Source of the DNA: Halomonas rhizosphaerae
Lineage (GTDB): Bacteria; Pseudomonadota; Gammaproteobacteria; Pseudomonadales; Halomonadaceae
NCBI RefSeq assembly: GCF_030010555.1
Contig: NZ_JASCQP010000011.1
Span: forward strand, 1 to 64,000
DNA length: 64,000 nucleotides
Direction: 5' to 3'
Shown: positions 33,326 to 43,358 of the stretch, one piece after another
Numbering within the stretch: position 1 is the stretch's first letter
How the letters are laid out: every line of letters starts with the position of its first letter
Position numbers and translations under genes: made by a program
Notes under the pieces: model-generated
Databases searched by the model: none
What the model was told of the DNA's origin: nothing
Seen by the model: only the letters and a program-made list of their open reading frames with translations

Positions 33326-33990
33326 TCGCCTTCGAGCACGTCGGCAAGCGCTACGGAGGGCGCTTCGAGGCGCTCGCCAATATCGACTTCCGGGTGCATC
33401 GTGGCGAGATGGTCTTCCTCACCGGCCACTCCGGCGCGGGCAAGAGCTCGCTGCTGCGCCTGATCATGCGCCTGGAGCGACCCAGTCGCGGCAAGGTGCG
33501 GGTGGCGGGCCATGACATCGACCGCCTGCACCACAGCCAGATTCCCTTCTATCGCCGCCAGATCGGCGTGGTCTTCCAGGACCACCAGCTGCTCTTCGAT
33601 CGCTCGATCTATCACAACGTGGCCCTGCCGCTGGAGATCCAGGGGGTCGAGCATCGCGAGGCGGCGCGTCGGGTGCGGGCGGCGCTGGACAAGGTGGGGC
33701 TGCTGCACCGCGAGGCCGCGCTGCCCATCGAGCTCTCCGGCGGCGAGCAGCAGCGGGTCGGCATCGCCCGGGCGGTGGTCAACAAGCCGGCGCTGCTGCT
33801 CGCCGACGAGCCCACCGGCAACCTCGACCCCCAGCTCTCCGCCGACATCATGGCACTGTTCGAGGACTTCAACCGCATCGGGACCACGGTGATGGTCGCC
33901 AGCCATGACCTGGCATTGATCGCCCGGCTGCGACATCGCACCCTGCGGCTCCACGAGGGGCGTCTGGTCGCCGACGAGGAGGTCGCATGA
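33322..33990 (+). CDS. ftsE: Cell division ATP-binding protein FtsE
   Basis: 222 residues, an ABC ATPase. The Walker A is GHSGAGKSS (about 36-44), the Q-loop VVFQDHQLL, the signature LSGGEQQRVGIARA and the Walker B ALLLADEPTGNLD, with a switch His in VMVASHDL. With FtsX it controls septal peptidoglycan hydrolases and divisome assembly. It overlaps ftsY (ATGA) and ftsX (ATGA) by 4 bases each, indicating coupled translation. Confidence 0.97.
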   Translation: MIAFEHVGKRYGGRFEALANIDFRVHRGEMVFLTGHSGAGKSSLLRLIMRLERPSRGKVRVAGHDIDRLHHSQIPFYRRQIGVVFQDHQLLFDRSIYHNVALPLEIQGVEHREAARRVRAALDKVGLLHREAALPIELSGGEQQRVGIARAVVNKPALLLADEPTGNLDPQLSADIMALFEDFNRIGTTVMVASHDLALIARLRHRTLRLHEGRLVADEEVA

Positions 33991-34961
33991 GCCGCGAACC
34001 CGCCCCCTCGCCCCGCGGCGCACGCACGCACCGGCCGTCAGGCGGCGTCCGCTGGCGGGCCTGGGCGCGTCACCACCGCGCCATGGCCGTCGACAGTGCC
34101 CGCCGCCTGCTGCGCCGGCCACTGGGCAGCTTGCTGACCATGCTGGCCATTGCCATCGCCCTGGTGCTGCCGGCAGGGCTCTGGCTGACCCTGGACAGCG
34201 CCCGCCTGCTCGACGCCGAGCTTGAGGAGAGTGCGACCCTCACCGCCTATCTGGAGGCCGGGGTCGGGGAGGGCGAGGCCGGGCGCATCGAGGAGGCCCT
34301 GGCCGCCCAGGCGGGGGTGGCCGGCACGCGGTTGATCACCGCCGCCGAGGGGATGGCCGAGTTCGAGCAGGCGCTGGGGCTGCGCGATGCCCTGGCGAGG
34401 ATCGAGGGCAATCCCCTGCCGGCGAGCGTGGTGGTGCGCCCCGGGGACCCCGACCCCGAGGCGGTGCGCGAGCTCGCCGAGACCCTCGAGGCCGTGGTTG
34501 GGGTCGAGGAGGTGCGCCTGGACCTCGCCTGGCTCGAGCGCCTGCGCCACCTCGCCGAGCTGGGTCAGCGGGTCACCCTGGCCCTGGGCGTGCTGTTCGG
34601 GCTGGGCGTGCTGCTGGTGGTGGGCAACACCATCCGGCTCGCCGTGGAGAATCGCCGCCAGGAGATCGAGGTGGTGACCCTGATCGGCGCCACCCATGCC
34701 TTCGTGCGTCGCCCCTTCCTCTACAGCGGGGCCTGGTTCGGGCTGGGCGGCGGCCTGCTGGCCTGGGGCCTGCTGACGCTGGGCAGCGACTGGCTCTCGG
34801 CGCCGGTCTCGGCCCTGGCGGCGAGCTACGGGGCCAGCTTCCACCTGCCGCGGCTGGGCCCCGAGGGGTCTACAATACTGCTTGCCTGTAGTACACTACT
34901 TGGCTGGCTGGGTGCCTGGATCGCCGTGAATCGGCACCTGGCGGAGATCCGGCCTCGCTGA
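33987..34961 (+). CDS. ftsX: Cell division protein FtsX
   Basis: 324 residues. A cytoplasmic N-terminus (about 1-45, Arg-rich) is followed by four membrane helices: about 47-70, then after the periplasmic domain [40 protein letters not shown] and [18 protein letters not shown]. The large periplasmic loop (about 75-190) is the hydrolase-activator binding part. It partners with FtsE. The last about 100 bases are distinctly AT-richer (34870-34905) and may carry promoter elements for rpoH, though no good -35/-10 pair stands out. Confidence 0.95.
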   Translation: MSREPAPSPRGARTHRPSGGVRWRAWARHHRAMAVDSARRLLRRPLGSLLTMLAIAIALVLPAGLWLTLDSARLLDAELEESATLTAYLEAGVGEGEAGRIEEALAAQAGVAGTRLITAAEGMAEFEQALGLRDALARIEGNPLPASVVVRPGDPDPEAVRELAETLEAVVGVEEVRLDLAWLERLRHLAELGQRVTLALGVLFGLGVLLVVGNTIRLAVENRRQEIEVVTLIGATHAFVRRPFLYSGAWFGLGGGLLAWGLLTLGSDWLSAPVSALAASYGASFHLPRLGPEGSTILLACSTLLGWLGAWIAVNRHLAEIRPR

Positions 34962-35079
34962 GGCGAGTGCCGGTCGAATCCACGGGATATCGGGCATCAG
35001 CCGGAACTTTCGTCGGTCTTCACCGTCATATGCGGCAACCATGCACAGCCTTATGGGTTTCGAAGGAGACAACCTGCAC

Positions 35080-35946
35080 ATGAGCACCAGTCTTCTGCCG
35101 GTGGGTCAACTCTCCCCGGGTCATGACCTGAACGGTTACATCCAGGCGGTCAACGGCATCCCCATGCTGACCGTCGACGAAGAGCGCGAACTGGCCTTCC
35201 GCCTGCACGACGAGGGCGACCTCGAGGCGGCGCGGCGCCTGGTGCTCTCGCATCTGCGCTTCGTCGTTTATATCGCGCGCAGCTATTCTGGCTACGGCCT
35301 GCCCCAGGCCGACCTCATCCAGGAAGGCAATGTCGGCCTGATGAAGGCCGTCAAGCGCTTCGACCCCAACCAAGGCGTGCGGCTGGTCTCCTTCGCCGTG
35401 CACTGGATCAAGGCCGAAATCCACGAGTTCGTGCTGCGCAACTGGCGCATCGTCAAGATCGCCACCACCAAGGCCCAGCGCAAGCTGTTCTTCAACCTGC
35501 GGGGCGCCAAGAAACGCCTGGCCTGGCTGAACAGCGACGAGGTCGAGGCCATCGCCAAGGACCTCGACGTCAAGCCCGAGGTGGTGCGCGAGATGGAAGG
35601 GCGACTGTCGGCCCACGACGCGGGCTTCGATGCCGCGCCAGGGGAAGACGACGAGTCCGCCTACCAGGCGCCGGTGCACTTCCTCGATGATGCCAGCGCC
35701 GACCCGGCCACCCAGCTCGAGGACAGCGACTGGGAGCAGGATGCCACGCACCGTCTGCAGCAGGCCCTGGAGGCCCTCGACGAGCGCTCCCGGGACATCC
35801 TGCAGCGTCGCTGGCTGGGGGATGACAAGGCCACCCTGCACGAGCTGGCCGACGTCTACGGCGTCTCCGCCGAGCGTATCCGCCAGCTCGAGAAGAACGC
35901 CATGAAGAAGATCCGCCTGCAGATTGGTGACGCCCTGGCGGCATGA
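35080..35946 (+). CDS. rpoH: RNA polymerase sigma-32 factor (heat shock)
   Basis: 288 residues from ATG 35080 ([20 protein letters not shown]), with AGGAG about 11 bases upstream; earlier in-frame ATGs at 35041 and 35053 are less like known RpoH starts. Regions 1.2-2.4 include [19 protein letters not shown] and [20 protein letters not shown]. The RpoH box QRKLFFNLR lies between regions 2 and 3, and region 4 ends with [20 protein letters not shown]. It directs transcription of chaperone and protease genes. It follows ftsX after 118 bases, the conserved ftsYEX-rpoH order. Confidence 0.97.
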   Translation: MSTSLLPVGQLSPGHDLNGYIQAVNGIPMLTVDEERELAFRLHDEGDLEAARRLVLSHLRFVVYIARSYSGYGLPQADLIQEGNVGLMKAVKRFDPNQGVRLVSFAVHWIKAEIHEFVLRNWRIVKIATTKAQRKLFFNLRGAKKRLAWLNSDEVEAIAKDLDVKPEVVREMEGRLSAHDAGFDAAPGEDDESAYQAPVHFLDDASADPATQLEDSDWEQDATHRLQQALEALDERSRDILQRRWLGDDKATLHELADVYGVSAERIRQLEKNAMKKIRLQIGDALAA

Positions 35947-35971
35947 CCTCCGCGGTGCCCGCATCCGCATG

Positions 35972-36002
35972 ACGACGCCCCGACCAACGGTCGGGGCGTC
36001 GT
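35972..36002. terminator. Strong terminator between rpoH and slmA
   Basis: A perfect 14-base stem (ACGACGCCCCGACC with GGTCGGGGCGTCGT) and a 3-base AAC loop lie between the convergent genes rpoH and slmA. It is probably bidirectional, although neither side has a long T run. Confidence 0.75.
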
Positions 36003-36023
36003 GCGTTATGCCGCACGTTGCCG

Positions 36024-36635
36024 TCAGGCCGTCTGAGGGGTGTCGCGCAGCAGCTGGGCCGAGAGGAGCGCCCACTGGTCGTCCCAGTGCTCGGTAGGAC
36101 GGTGGCGAAAGTCACTGCGCACGTAGCGCGAGATCTGCCCCTCGAGCTGGGCCAGCAGCAGGTTGGCGGCCGCCGAGACCGGCAGCGAGGGGCGCCGCCC
36201 CTCGCGCAGCTCTGCCTCGCGCAGCACCTGCTTGAGCTGGGTCTCGAGGCGCTCGAAGAGCTGGTGGATGCGAAGGCGCAATCGTGCCGTCTCCCCGGTC
36301 AGGGCGTCGCCGCCCAGCAGGCGGGAGAGGCCCGGGTTCTTCTCGGCGAAGGCCAGCACCAGGGTGAGGATCTGGCCGCAGCGTGGCACCGCCTCCGGCA
36401 CCTCCTCGAGGATGCGGCCGATGCGCTCGAAGAGGGACTCCTCGATGAACGCGATCAGCCCCTCGAACATGCGCGCCTTGCTGGGGAAGTGGCGATAGAG
36501 TGCGGCCTCCGAGACGCCGACCTGGCGGGCCAGGGCGGCCACGGTGATGCGCTTGCCGCTGTCCTCCTCCAGCATCAGCGCCAGGCCCTGCAGTATCTGC
36601 TCACGGCGACTGGGGGTTCGTGTTTCCTGCGTCAT
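36024..36635 (-). CDS. slmA: Nucleoid occlusion factor SlmA
   Basis: 203 residues, TetR fold. It starts MTQETRTPSRREQILQGLAL and has the helix-turn-helix ITVAALARQVGVSEAALYRH then FPSKARMFEGLI (about 29-60), the SlmA-specific block. C-terminal segments (LLAQLEGQISRYVRSDFRHR) match the family. It binds chromosomal sites and blocks FtsZ ring formation over the nucleoid. It is last in the coaBC-dut-algC-argB-slmA series, 42 bases from argB; this linkage is as in Pseudomonas and enteric dut-slmA. Confidence 0.93.
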   Translation of the reverse strand: MTQETRTPSRREQILQGLALMLEEDSGKRITVAALARQVGVSEAALYRHFPSKARMFEGLIAFIEESLFERIGRILEEVPEAVPRCGQILTLVLAFAEKNPGLSRLLGGDALTGETARLRLRIHQLFERLETQLKQVLREAELREGRRPSLPVSAAANLLLAQLEGQISRYVRSDFRHRPTEHWDDQWALLSAQLLRDTPQTA

Positions 36636-36677
36636 GTCGTTATGTTCTTGTCGGTCGGGTGAATCGGGCCGGAGGGC

Positions 36678-37616
<939 letters not shown>

Positions 37617-37635
37617 CTATGCGGCGAACCGCCCC

Positions 37636-39033
37636 TCAGAGGGGCAGCTCGAGCTCGGGTGACACCTGGGCGAGGGCGTCGGCGAAGCGGCCGCGGATGC
37701 GTGCGAGGGCGGCGTCGTCCTTGCCCTCGAAGCGCAGCACCAGCACCGGCGTGGTGTTGGAGGCGCGGCACAGGCCCCAGCCGTCCGGGTAGTCGACGCG
37801 GATGCCGTCCAGGGTCGTCTTGATGCCCTCCTCGCCGAAGTCGCCTTCACGAGCCAGACGGTCCACCAGCGCGAACTTGGTCTCGTCGGTGACCGTGATG
37901 TTGATCTCCGGAGTGCCGACGTCCTGGGGGTAGCGGGAAAAGAAGGTATCGGCATCATCGCCCTGCTTCGACAGGATCTCCAGCAGGCGGGCGGCGGCGT
38001 AGAGCCCGTCGTCGAAGCCGTACCAGCGCTCCTGGAAGAAGATGTGGCCGCTCATCTCGCCGGCCAGCAGGGCGCCGGTCTCCTTCATGCGTGCCTTGAT
38101 CAGCGAGTGACCGGTGCGCCACATCTCCGGTGTGCCACCGGCTTCCTCGATCACCCGGGTCAGGTTGCCGGTGCACTTGACGTCGAAGATCACGCGGGCG
38201 TCGCGATTGCGCGACAGCATGTCCTCGGCGAAGGCCATCAGCAGGTGGTCGGGGTAGATCAGCTTGCCGCTCGGCGTGATCACGCCGAGGCGGTCGCCGT
38301 CGCCGTCGAAGGCCAGGCCGATGTCCGCGCCGGTCTCCTGCACGGTGCGAATCAGGTCCTGGAGGTTCTCGGGCTTTCCGGGGTCCGGGTGGTGGTTGGG
38401 GAAGGTGCCGTCGATCTCGGCGAACAGCGGTATGGTCTCGGCGCCAAGGCGCTCCACCAGCGCCGGGCCGAGTTCGCCGGCCACGCCGTTGCCGCAGTCG
38501 ACCACCGCCTTGATCGGGCGGGCGAGGGTGACGTCGCCGAGGATGCGCGTGAGGTAGGCGTCGCGCACATCCTCCTGGCGCGCGCTGCCCCGGCCTTCGC
38601 TGAGCTCGCCGCTCGCCAGGCGGGTGTGCAGTGCGGTGATGGCATCGCCGGAGAGCGTCTCGCCGCCCAGCACGATCTTGAAGCCGTTGTAGTCCGGCGG
38701 GTTATGGCTGCCGGTGACCATCACGCCCGAGGCCGTGCCGTCGAGCACGTGGGTGGCGAAGTAGAGCACCGGGGTGGGGACCATGCCGATGTCGACGACG
38801 TCGCAACCCGAGGACAGCAGGCCGCGGGTCAGGGCCGCCAGCAGGCGGGGGCCGGAGAGGCGGCCGTCACGGGCCACCACCACGGTGGACTCGCCGCGGG
38901 ACCGGGCCTCGCTGCCGATGGCGCGACCGATCTGCTCGACACCGGCCTCGGTCAGGGTGTCGTCGACGATGCCGCGGATGTCGTAGGCGCGGAAGATGGA
39001 GGCGGGGACTGCCTGGCTCGCTGCTTGGGTCAT
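37636..39033 (-). CDS. algC: Phosphomannomutase/phosphoglucomutase AlgC
   Basis: 465 residues of the alpha-D-phosphohexomutase family. It starts IFRAYDIRGIVDDTL. The phosphoserine loop is VTGSHNPPDYNGFK (about 105-118), the metal site DGDGDRLG (about 240-247) and the sugar-binding loop GEMSGHIFF (about 322-330). The enzyme interconverts mannose and glucose 6- and 1-phosphates for exopolysaccharide and LPS. It lies between dut and argB as in Pseudomonas aeruginosa, which supports the AlgC name. Confidence 0.92.
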   Translation of the reverse strand: MTQAASQAVPASIFRAYDIRGIVDDTLTEAGVEQIGRAIGSEARSRGESTVVVARDGRLSGPRLLAALTRGLLSSGCDVVDIGMVPTPVLYFATHVLDGTASGVMVTGSHNPPDYNGFKIVLGGETLSGDAITALHTRLASGELSEGRGSARQEDVRDAYLTRILGDVTLARPIKAVVDCGNGVAGELGPALVERLGAETIPLFAEIDGTFPNHHPDPGKPENLQDLIRTVQETGADIGLAFDGDGDRLGVITPSGKLIYPDHLLMAFAEDMLSRNRDARVIFDVKCTGNLTRVIEEAGGTPEMWRTGHSLIKARMKETGALLAGEMSGHIFFQERWYGFDDGLYAAARLLEILSKQGDDADTFFSRYPQDVGTPEINITVTDETKFALVDRLAREGDFGEEGIKTTLDGIRVDYPDGWGLCRASNTTPVLVLRFEGKDDAALARIRGRFADALAQVSPELELPL

Positions 39034-39084
39034 GGGGTCCGTCCTTATGTGGCGTATCGAGTGGTGTGCTGCCGTCCCTGGGCG

Positions 39085-39552
39085 TCAGTGACGACCGGAG
39101 CTGCCGAAGCCGCCGGTGCCCCGGCGGCTGGTATCGAAGGCCTCGACGACCTGCAGGTCGGCATGCACCACGGGAACAAGCACATACTGTGCCAGCCTCT
39201 CGAAGGGCTCGATGGTGAAGGGCGCGTCGCCACGGTTCCATGTGGAGATCATCAGCTCGCCCTGGTAGTCGGAATCGATCAGCCCCACCAGGTTGCCAAG
39301 CACGATGCCATGCTTGTGGCCCAGCCCCGAGCGGGGCAGGATCATCCCGGCGAGGGCCGGGTCGGCGATGTGGATGGCAAGCCCCGTGCGCACCAGCTCG
39401 CACTGACCGGGCGCCAGGGTCAGGGGGGCGTCGAGCAGGGCGCGCAGGTCCATGCCGGCGGCGCCTTGGGTGGCGTAGTGAGGCAGATGATCACGCACGC
39501 GCTCGTCGAGTAGCTTGACGGCGAGGCGCGGGCGGTCGGGGAAGGAGGGCAT
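39085..39552 (-). CDS. dut: dUTP diphosphatase
   Basis: 155 residues, trimeric dUTPase. Conserved motifs are AGMDLRA (1), [11 protein letters not shown] (2), [11 protein letters not shown] (3), [10 protein letters not shown] (4) and the C-terminal flexible arm [10 protein letters not shown] (5). It removes dUTP and supplies dUMP for thymidylate synthesis. It is 23 bases downstream of coaBC, matching the conserved coaBC-dut pair. Confidence 0.97.
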   Translation of the reverse strand: MPSFPDRPRLAVKLLDERVRDHLPHYATQGAAGMDLRALLDAPLTLAPGQCELVRTGLAIHIADPALAGMILPRSGLGHKHGIVLGNLVGLIDSDYQGELMISTWNRGDAPFTIEPFERLAQYVLVPVVHADLQVVEAFDTSRRGTGGFGSSGRH

Positions 39553-39575
39553 CGGGGATCCTCGGGTGTTCGGTG

Positions 39576-40883
39576 TCAGGAGGCGTGGCGGGGCGGCAGG
39601 CAGGCCAGGGCGCGGCGCACCACCGCCAGGGCGAGCAGCGCCTTGGGCTGGGGGGCGAGGCTCTCGCTGCCTTCACTGTCGCCTTCCCGCCACAGCAGCA
39701 GGGCGGCGTTGTCGTCGCTGCCGAAGCCGAGCCCGGCCCGGGAGACGTCGTTGGCGACGATCATGTCGAGCCCCTTGCGGGTCAGCTTGTCACGGGCGTA
39801 GGCCTCCAGGTCGCGGGTCTCGGCGGCGAATCCCACCACCAGAGGGCGCTGCGCCTGGGGCAGGGCGGCCACGGAGGCGATGATGTCGGGGTTCTTCACC
39901 AGGCGCAGGGTGAGGCCCTCCTCGCCCTCGACCTTCTTGATCTTGTGCTCGGCGGCCGCCTCGGCCCGGTAGTCGGCCACGGCGGCGCAGCCGATGAAGA
40001 TATCACTGTCGGCGGCCAGCCGCTGGGCGGCCTCGTGCATCTCCCGGGCCGTTTCCACGTCGGTGCGCTCGACGCCGTCCGGTGTCGGCAGGACGACCGG
40101 GCCACTGATCAGCCGCACCCGGGCGCCCAGCGAGGCGGCGGCGGCGGCCAGGGCGAAGCCCATCTTGCCGGAGCTGTGGTTGGAGAGGTAGCGCACCGGA
40201 TCGAGCGGTTCCCGGGTCGGGCCGGCGGTGATGGTGACGGTCAGGCCGTCGGCCTCCCGTGGCGCCTTCGGCTCGGCCGACGTATCGTGCGATGCCCCGG
40301 GGGGCGCGGCATCGGGCGCCATAGAGAGCGCGGCATCGGGCGCCATGGAGAGCAGCGCCGCCAGGATCGACTCGGGCTCCAGCATGCGCCCCGGTCCCAC
40401 GTCGCCGCAGGCCTGGTCGCCGCTGTCCGGCCCCAGCAGTTGCCAGCCGTCCTCGGCCAGCTGGCGCGCGTTGCGCTGGGTGGCCGGGTGGCGCCACATG
40501 GCCTGGTTCATGGCCGGGGCCATCACCGTCTCGGCCTCGCTCGCCAGGCACAGGGTGGTGAGCAGGTCGTCCGCCAGGCCCTGGGCGAGGCGCGCCATCA
40601 GGTCGGCGGTGGCCGGGGCGATCAGGATGGTGTCGGCCCAGCGGGCGAGCTCGATATGCCCCATGCCGGCCTCGGCCTCGGGGTCGAGCAGCGAGGTGCG
40701 GACGGCTTCTCCCGTCAGGGCTTGCAGCGTCAACGGGGTGATGAAGGCCTGGGCGCCCTCGGTCATCACCACCCGCACTTCGCAGCCGGCCTGGGTGAGC
40801 AGGCGGGCGAGCTGGGCACTCTTGTAGGCGGCGATGCCGGCGCTGATGCCGAGCAGCACGCGTCGGTGGGGGAGTGTCGACAT
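39576..40883 (-). CDS. coaBC: Bifunctional phosphopantothenoylcysteine decarboxylase/synthase CoaBC
   Basis: 435 residues. The CoaC flavoprotein half (about 1-185) has [14 protein letters not shown], the catalytic-His region, APAMNQAMW and [16 protein letters not shown]. The CoaB half (about 220-430) starts [26 protein letters not shown] and includes the KKVEG-type loop ([12 protein letters not shown]). It makes phosphopantetheine from phosphopantothenate and cysteine for coenzyme A. The linker carries a tandem duplication, [16 protein letters not shown]. It is divergent from radC across 111 bases. Confidence 0.96.
   Translation of the reverse strand: MSTLPHRRVLLGISAGIAAYKSAQLARLLTQAGCEVRVVMTEGAQAFITPLTLQALTGEAVRTSLLDPEAEAGMGHIELARWADTILIAPATADLMARLAQGLADDLLTTLCLASEAETVMAPAMNQAMWRHPATQRNARQLAEDGWQLLGPDSGDQACGDVGPGRMLEPESILAALLSMAPDAALSMAPDAAPPGASHDTSAEPKAPREADGLTVTITAGPTREPLDPVRYLSNHSSGKMGFALAAAAASLGARVRLISGPVVLPTPDGVERTDVETAREMHEAAQRLAADSDIFIGCAAVADYRAEAAAEHKIKKVEGEEGLTLRLVKNPDIIASVAALPQAQRPLVVGFAAETRDLEAYARDKLTRKGLDMIVANDVSRAGLGFGSDDNAALLLWREGDSEGSESLAPQPKALLALAVVRRALACLPPRHAS
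40304..40351 (-). repeat. 24-base tandem duplication in the coaBC linker
   Basis: Two adjacent 24-base units (40304-40327 and 40328-40351) differ at one base and encode an eight-residue repeat between the CoaC and CoaB domains. The frame is preserved. It is likely a recent slippage or duplication in a tolerant linker. Confidence 0.85.
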
Positions 40884-40994
40884 GGCGGTATCCGAGCGTG
40901 AATCCGGTCGCCTACCTTACCACCGGTGCCCGACCTTGCGTAGCCGCCGCGCCGTCTACACTGACAGTCACGGGCGTCAGGCAGGGAGGCAGGG

Positions 40995-41669
40995 ATGTCG
41001 ATTCGGGACTGGCCGGAGGGGGAGCGCCCCCGGGAGAAGCTGCTGGCGCTGGGGGTGGAGGCGCTTTCCGATGCCGAACTGCTGGCGATCTTCCTGCGCG
41101 TCGGCGTGGAGGGACGCTCGGCGGTGGACCTGGCCAGAGACCTGCTGTCCGCCTTCGGCGGGCTTCGCCAGCTGTTGGAGGCCGACCAGGCACGCTTCTG
41201 CGCCGAGCGCGGCATGGGCATGGCCAAGTACGTCCAGCTCCAGGCCACCCTGGAGCTGTCGCGGCGGCATCTCGCCAGCCAGCTCGACCGGGGCGATGCG
41301 CTCACCTCGCCGTCGCTGGTGCGTGCCTACCTCGCTGCCCAGCTGCGCCATCTCGGCCACGAGGAGTTTGCCGCGCTCTTCCTCGACAGCCAGCATCGCG
41401 TGATCCGCTACGAGTCGCTGTTCCGCGGCACCCTGGACAGCGCTTCGGTCTACCCTCGGGAGGTGGCCCGCCGCGCCCTGGAACTGGGGGCCGGCGCCAT
41501 CATCTTCGCTCATAACCACCCCTCCGGCGTGGCCGAACCCTCCGATGCCGACCGGCGCATCACCGAGCGCCTGCGTGAGGCGCTGGGGCTCTTCGAGGTC
41601 CGCGTGCTGGACCACTTCGTGGTGGGCGACGGGGAGGTGGTCTCCTTCGCGGAGCGGGGATGGTTGTGA
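40995..41669 (+). CDS. radC: RadC-family JAB/MPN-domain protein
   Basis: 224 residues. An N-terminal helix-hairpin-helix-like segment (about 20-75, [20 protein letters not shown]) precedes the JAMM metalloprotease-like domain (about 100-224). The motif [14 protein letters not shown] and an upstream Glu ([20 protein letters not shown] region) supply zinc ligands. Its role is unresolved; RadC is no longer thought to be a core repair protein. It is divergent from coaBC, the usual radC-coaBC neighbourhood. The gap to rpmB (301 bases) contains the rpmB promoter. Confidence 0.93.
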   Translation: MSIRDWPEGERPREKLLALGVEALSDAELLAIFLRVGVEGRSAVDLARDLLSAFGGLRQLLEADQARFCAERGMGMAKYVQLQATLELSRRHLASQLDRGDALTSPSLVRAYLAAQLRHLGHEEFAALFLDSQHRVIRYESLFRGTLDSASVYPREVARRALELGAGAIIFAHNHPSGVAEPSDADRRITERLREALGLFEVRVLDHFVVGDGEVVSFAERGWL

Positions 41670-41831
41670 GGGCCGGGATGGATAGGAAAATCGCGCGCGG
41701 CTGGCTATAATGCCGCACCGGCTGCGCTGGGCCCCTTGGTACGGGCCACCCGCCTGTCATCGTCGCCTGCCGCGCCATCGAAGCGTGTCGCGAGGCCATG
41801 TCACGCCCCCGTCGGATCATCGCCGCGTCGC

Positions 41832-41860
41832 TTGCCGAATGCGGCGGTCTCTGGTATAAA
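41832..41860 (+). promoter_or_regulatory. Promoter of the rpmB-rpmG operon
   Basis: TTGCCG (41832-41837), a 17-base spacer and TATAAA (41855-41860) form a good sigma-70 promoter, 111 bases before rpmB. It lies in the 301-base radC-rpmB gap, which has no convincing gene. Confidence 0.65.
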
Positions 41861-41970
41861 GTGCAGCCTTTGAATTCCCTTGGGTCAAATGACAACGGGG
41901 TCGTCCCGGTTTGCCCGACAGGTTTTGAACACTCAGGTCTAAACACCTGGCCAAGCGGTTGGAGGCTCTC

Positions 41971-42207
41971 ATGTCCAAAGTATGTCAGGTTACCGGCAAG
42001 CGCCCGGTGACTGGTAACAACGTTTCACACTCCCAGCGCAAGACGCGCCGTCGTTTCGTGCCGAATCTGCATTCCCACCGGTTCTGGGTGGAGTCCGAGA
42101 AGCGCTTCGTCAAGCTGCGCGTCTCCTCCAAGGGCATGCGCATCATCGACAAGAAGGGCATCGAGGCGGTGCTCGGCGACATCCGCAAGCGCGGCGAAGC
42201 CGTCTAA
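41971..42207 (+). CDS. rpmB: 50S ribosomal protein L28
   Basis: 78 residues from ATG 41971 ([20 protein letters not shown]). GGAGG lies just upstream, with spacing of about 6. The typical [20 protein letters not shown] block is present. L28 belongs to the large subunit. It forms a two-gene operon with rpmG, 26 bases downstream. Confidence 0.98.
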   Translation: MSKVCQVTGKRPVTGNNVSHSQRKTRRRFVPNLHSHRFWVESEKRFVKLRVSSKGMRIIDKKGIEAVLGDIRKRGEAV

Positions 42208-42233
42208 GCGATCCATCAGGGGAGAGAATTGTC

Positions 42234-42389
42234 ATGCGTGACAAGATCAGAATGATATCCAGTGCCGGCACCGGCCACTTCTACACCACCGATAAGAACA
42301 AGCGGAACACCCCGGACAAGCTCGAGATGAAGAAGTTCGACCCGGTGGTCCGCAAGCACGTGATGTACAAGGAAGGCAAGATCAAGTAA
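42234..42389 (+). CDS. rpmG: 50S ribosomal protein L33
   Basis: 51 residues, [20 protein letters not shown] then [17 protein letters not shown]. It has no cysteine, so it is the zinc-independent (C-minus) form of L33. GGGGAGAG precedes the ATG. A hairpin terminator follows 41 bases later. Confidence 0.98.
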   Translation: MRDKIRMISSAGTGHFYTTDKNKRNTPDKLEMKKFDPVVRKHVMYKEGKIK

Positions 42390-42429
42390 GCCTTGGTCGC
42401 TTCCGCCGCAGGCAGGAGCCTGTCAGCCT

Positions 42430-42453
42430 GAACCCGGCCCCATGGTCGGGTTC
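42430..42453 (+). terminator. Terminator of rpmBG
   Basis: GAACCCG (42430-42436) pairs with CGGGTTC (42447-42453) around a 10-base loop, followed by TTGCG. It lies between rpmG and mutM. Confidence 0.6.
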
Positions 42454-42483
42454 TTGCGTATCACTGCCCCTCCGGACGAGACC

Positions 42484-43308
42484 ATGCCCGAGCTGCCCGA
42501 AGTCGAGACCACCCGACGTGGCATCGCCCCCCATGTGGAAGGCCGTGAGATCACTGAGGTGATCGTGCGCCAGGCACGCCTGCGCGTGCCTGTGCCGACG
42601 GACCTCATCGAGCGGCTGGTCGGGGCGCGCATCGGCGTGCTTGCCCGGCGTGCCAAGTACCTGCTGGTGCCGCTCGAGGGCGAGGCGTCGGGGACCCTGC
42701 TCTGGCACCTGGGCATGTCCGGCAGCCTGCGCATGTCCCGCCTGGGCGAGCTGCCGAAGAAGCACGACCATCTCGACCTGGTGCTCGACGACGGCGCCAT
42801 CCTGCGCTACCACGATCCGCGCCGCTTCGGCTTCGTCGACTGGCTTGCCGGCAGCGCGGCGCAGGATTCGCGCCTGGCCCGGCTGGGGCCGGAGCCGCTC
42901 TCCGAGGCCTTCGACGGCGAACGCCTCTTCACGCGCTCCCGCGGCCGCCGCCTGGCAGTGAAGCCCTTCCTCATGGACAACGCCGTGGTGGTGGGGGTGG
43001 GGAACATCTATGCCGCCGAGGCCCTGTTCCTGGCCGGCATCGACCCGCGGCGCGCCGCCGGGCGCATCTCCCGGGAGCGCTATGAGCGGCTCGCAGCGGC
43101 GGTGCGCGAGGTGCTGGCCGCCGCCATCACCCAGGGCGGCACCACCCTGCGCGACTTCGTCGGCGGCACCGGTGAGCCGGGCTACTTCAAGCAGCGCCTC
43201 AATGTCTACGGGCGCGACGGCCAGCCCTGCCGGCGCTGCGGCGCCGAGCTGCGCCTGGTGACCCTGGGCCAGCGGGCCAGCGTGTTCTGCGGCCACTGCC
43301 AGACCTGA
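42484..43308 (+). CDS. mutM: Formamidopyrimidine-DNA glycosylase (MutM/Fpg)
   Basis: 274 residues from ATG 42484, chosen because Pro2 must be the N-terminal nucleophile ([14 protein letters not shown]). Other catalytic parts are Glu3, the H2TH region ([18 protein letters not shown]) and a C-terminal zinc finger with CRRCG and CGHC. It excises 8-oxoguanine and FaPy and nicks abasic sites. It stands between rpmG and rlmI on the same strand. Confidence 0.97.
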   Translation: MPELPEVETTRRGIAPHVEGREITEVIVRQARLRVPVPTDLIERLVGARIGVLARRAKYLLVPLEGEASGTLLWHLGMSGSLRMSRLGELPKKHDHLDLVLDDGAILRYHDPRRFGFVDWLAGSAAQDSRLARLGPEPLSEAFDGERLFTRSRGRRLAVKPFLMDNAVVVGVGNIYAAEALFLAGIDPRRAAGRISRERYERLAAAVREVLAAAITQGGTTLRDFVGGTGEPGYFKQRLNVYGRDGQPCRRCGAELRLVTLGQRASVFCGHCQT

Positions 43309-43358
43309 CGGCGGCGCGGCCCCGCCGACGCCCCTCCACCCTTTCACGAGACAGTTCC

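Noticed and set aside
41704..41709. TATAAT after radC as a promoter
   Set aside because: No -35-like hexamer lies at a suitable distance, and the better-supported promoter is at 41832-41860. It is kept only as a possibility.
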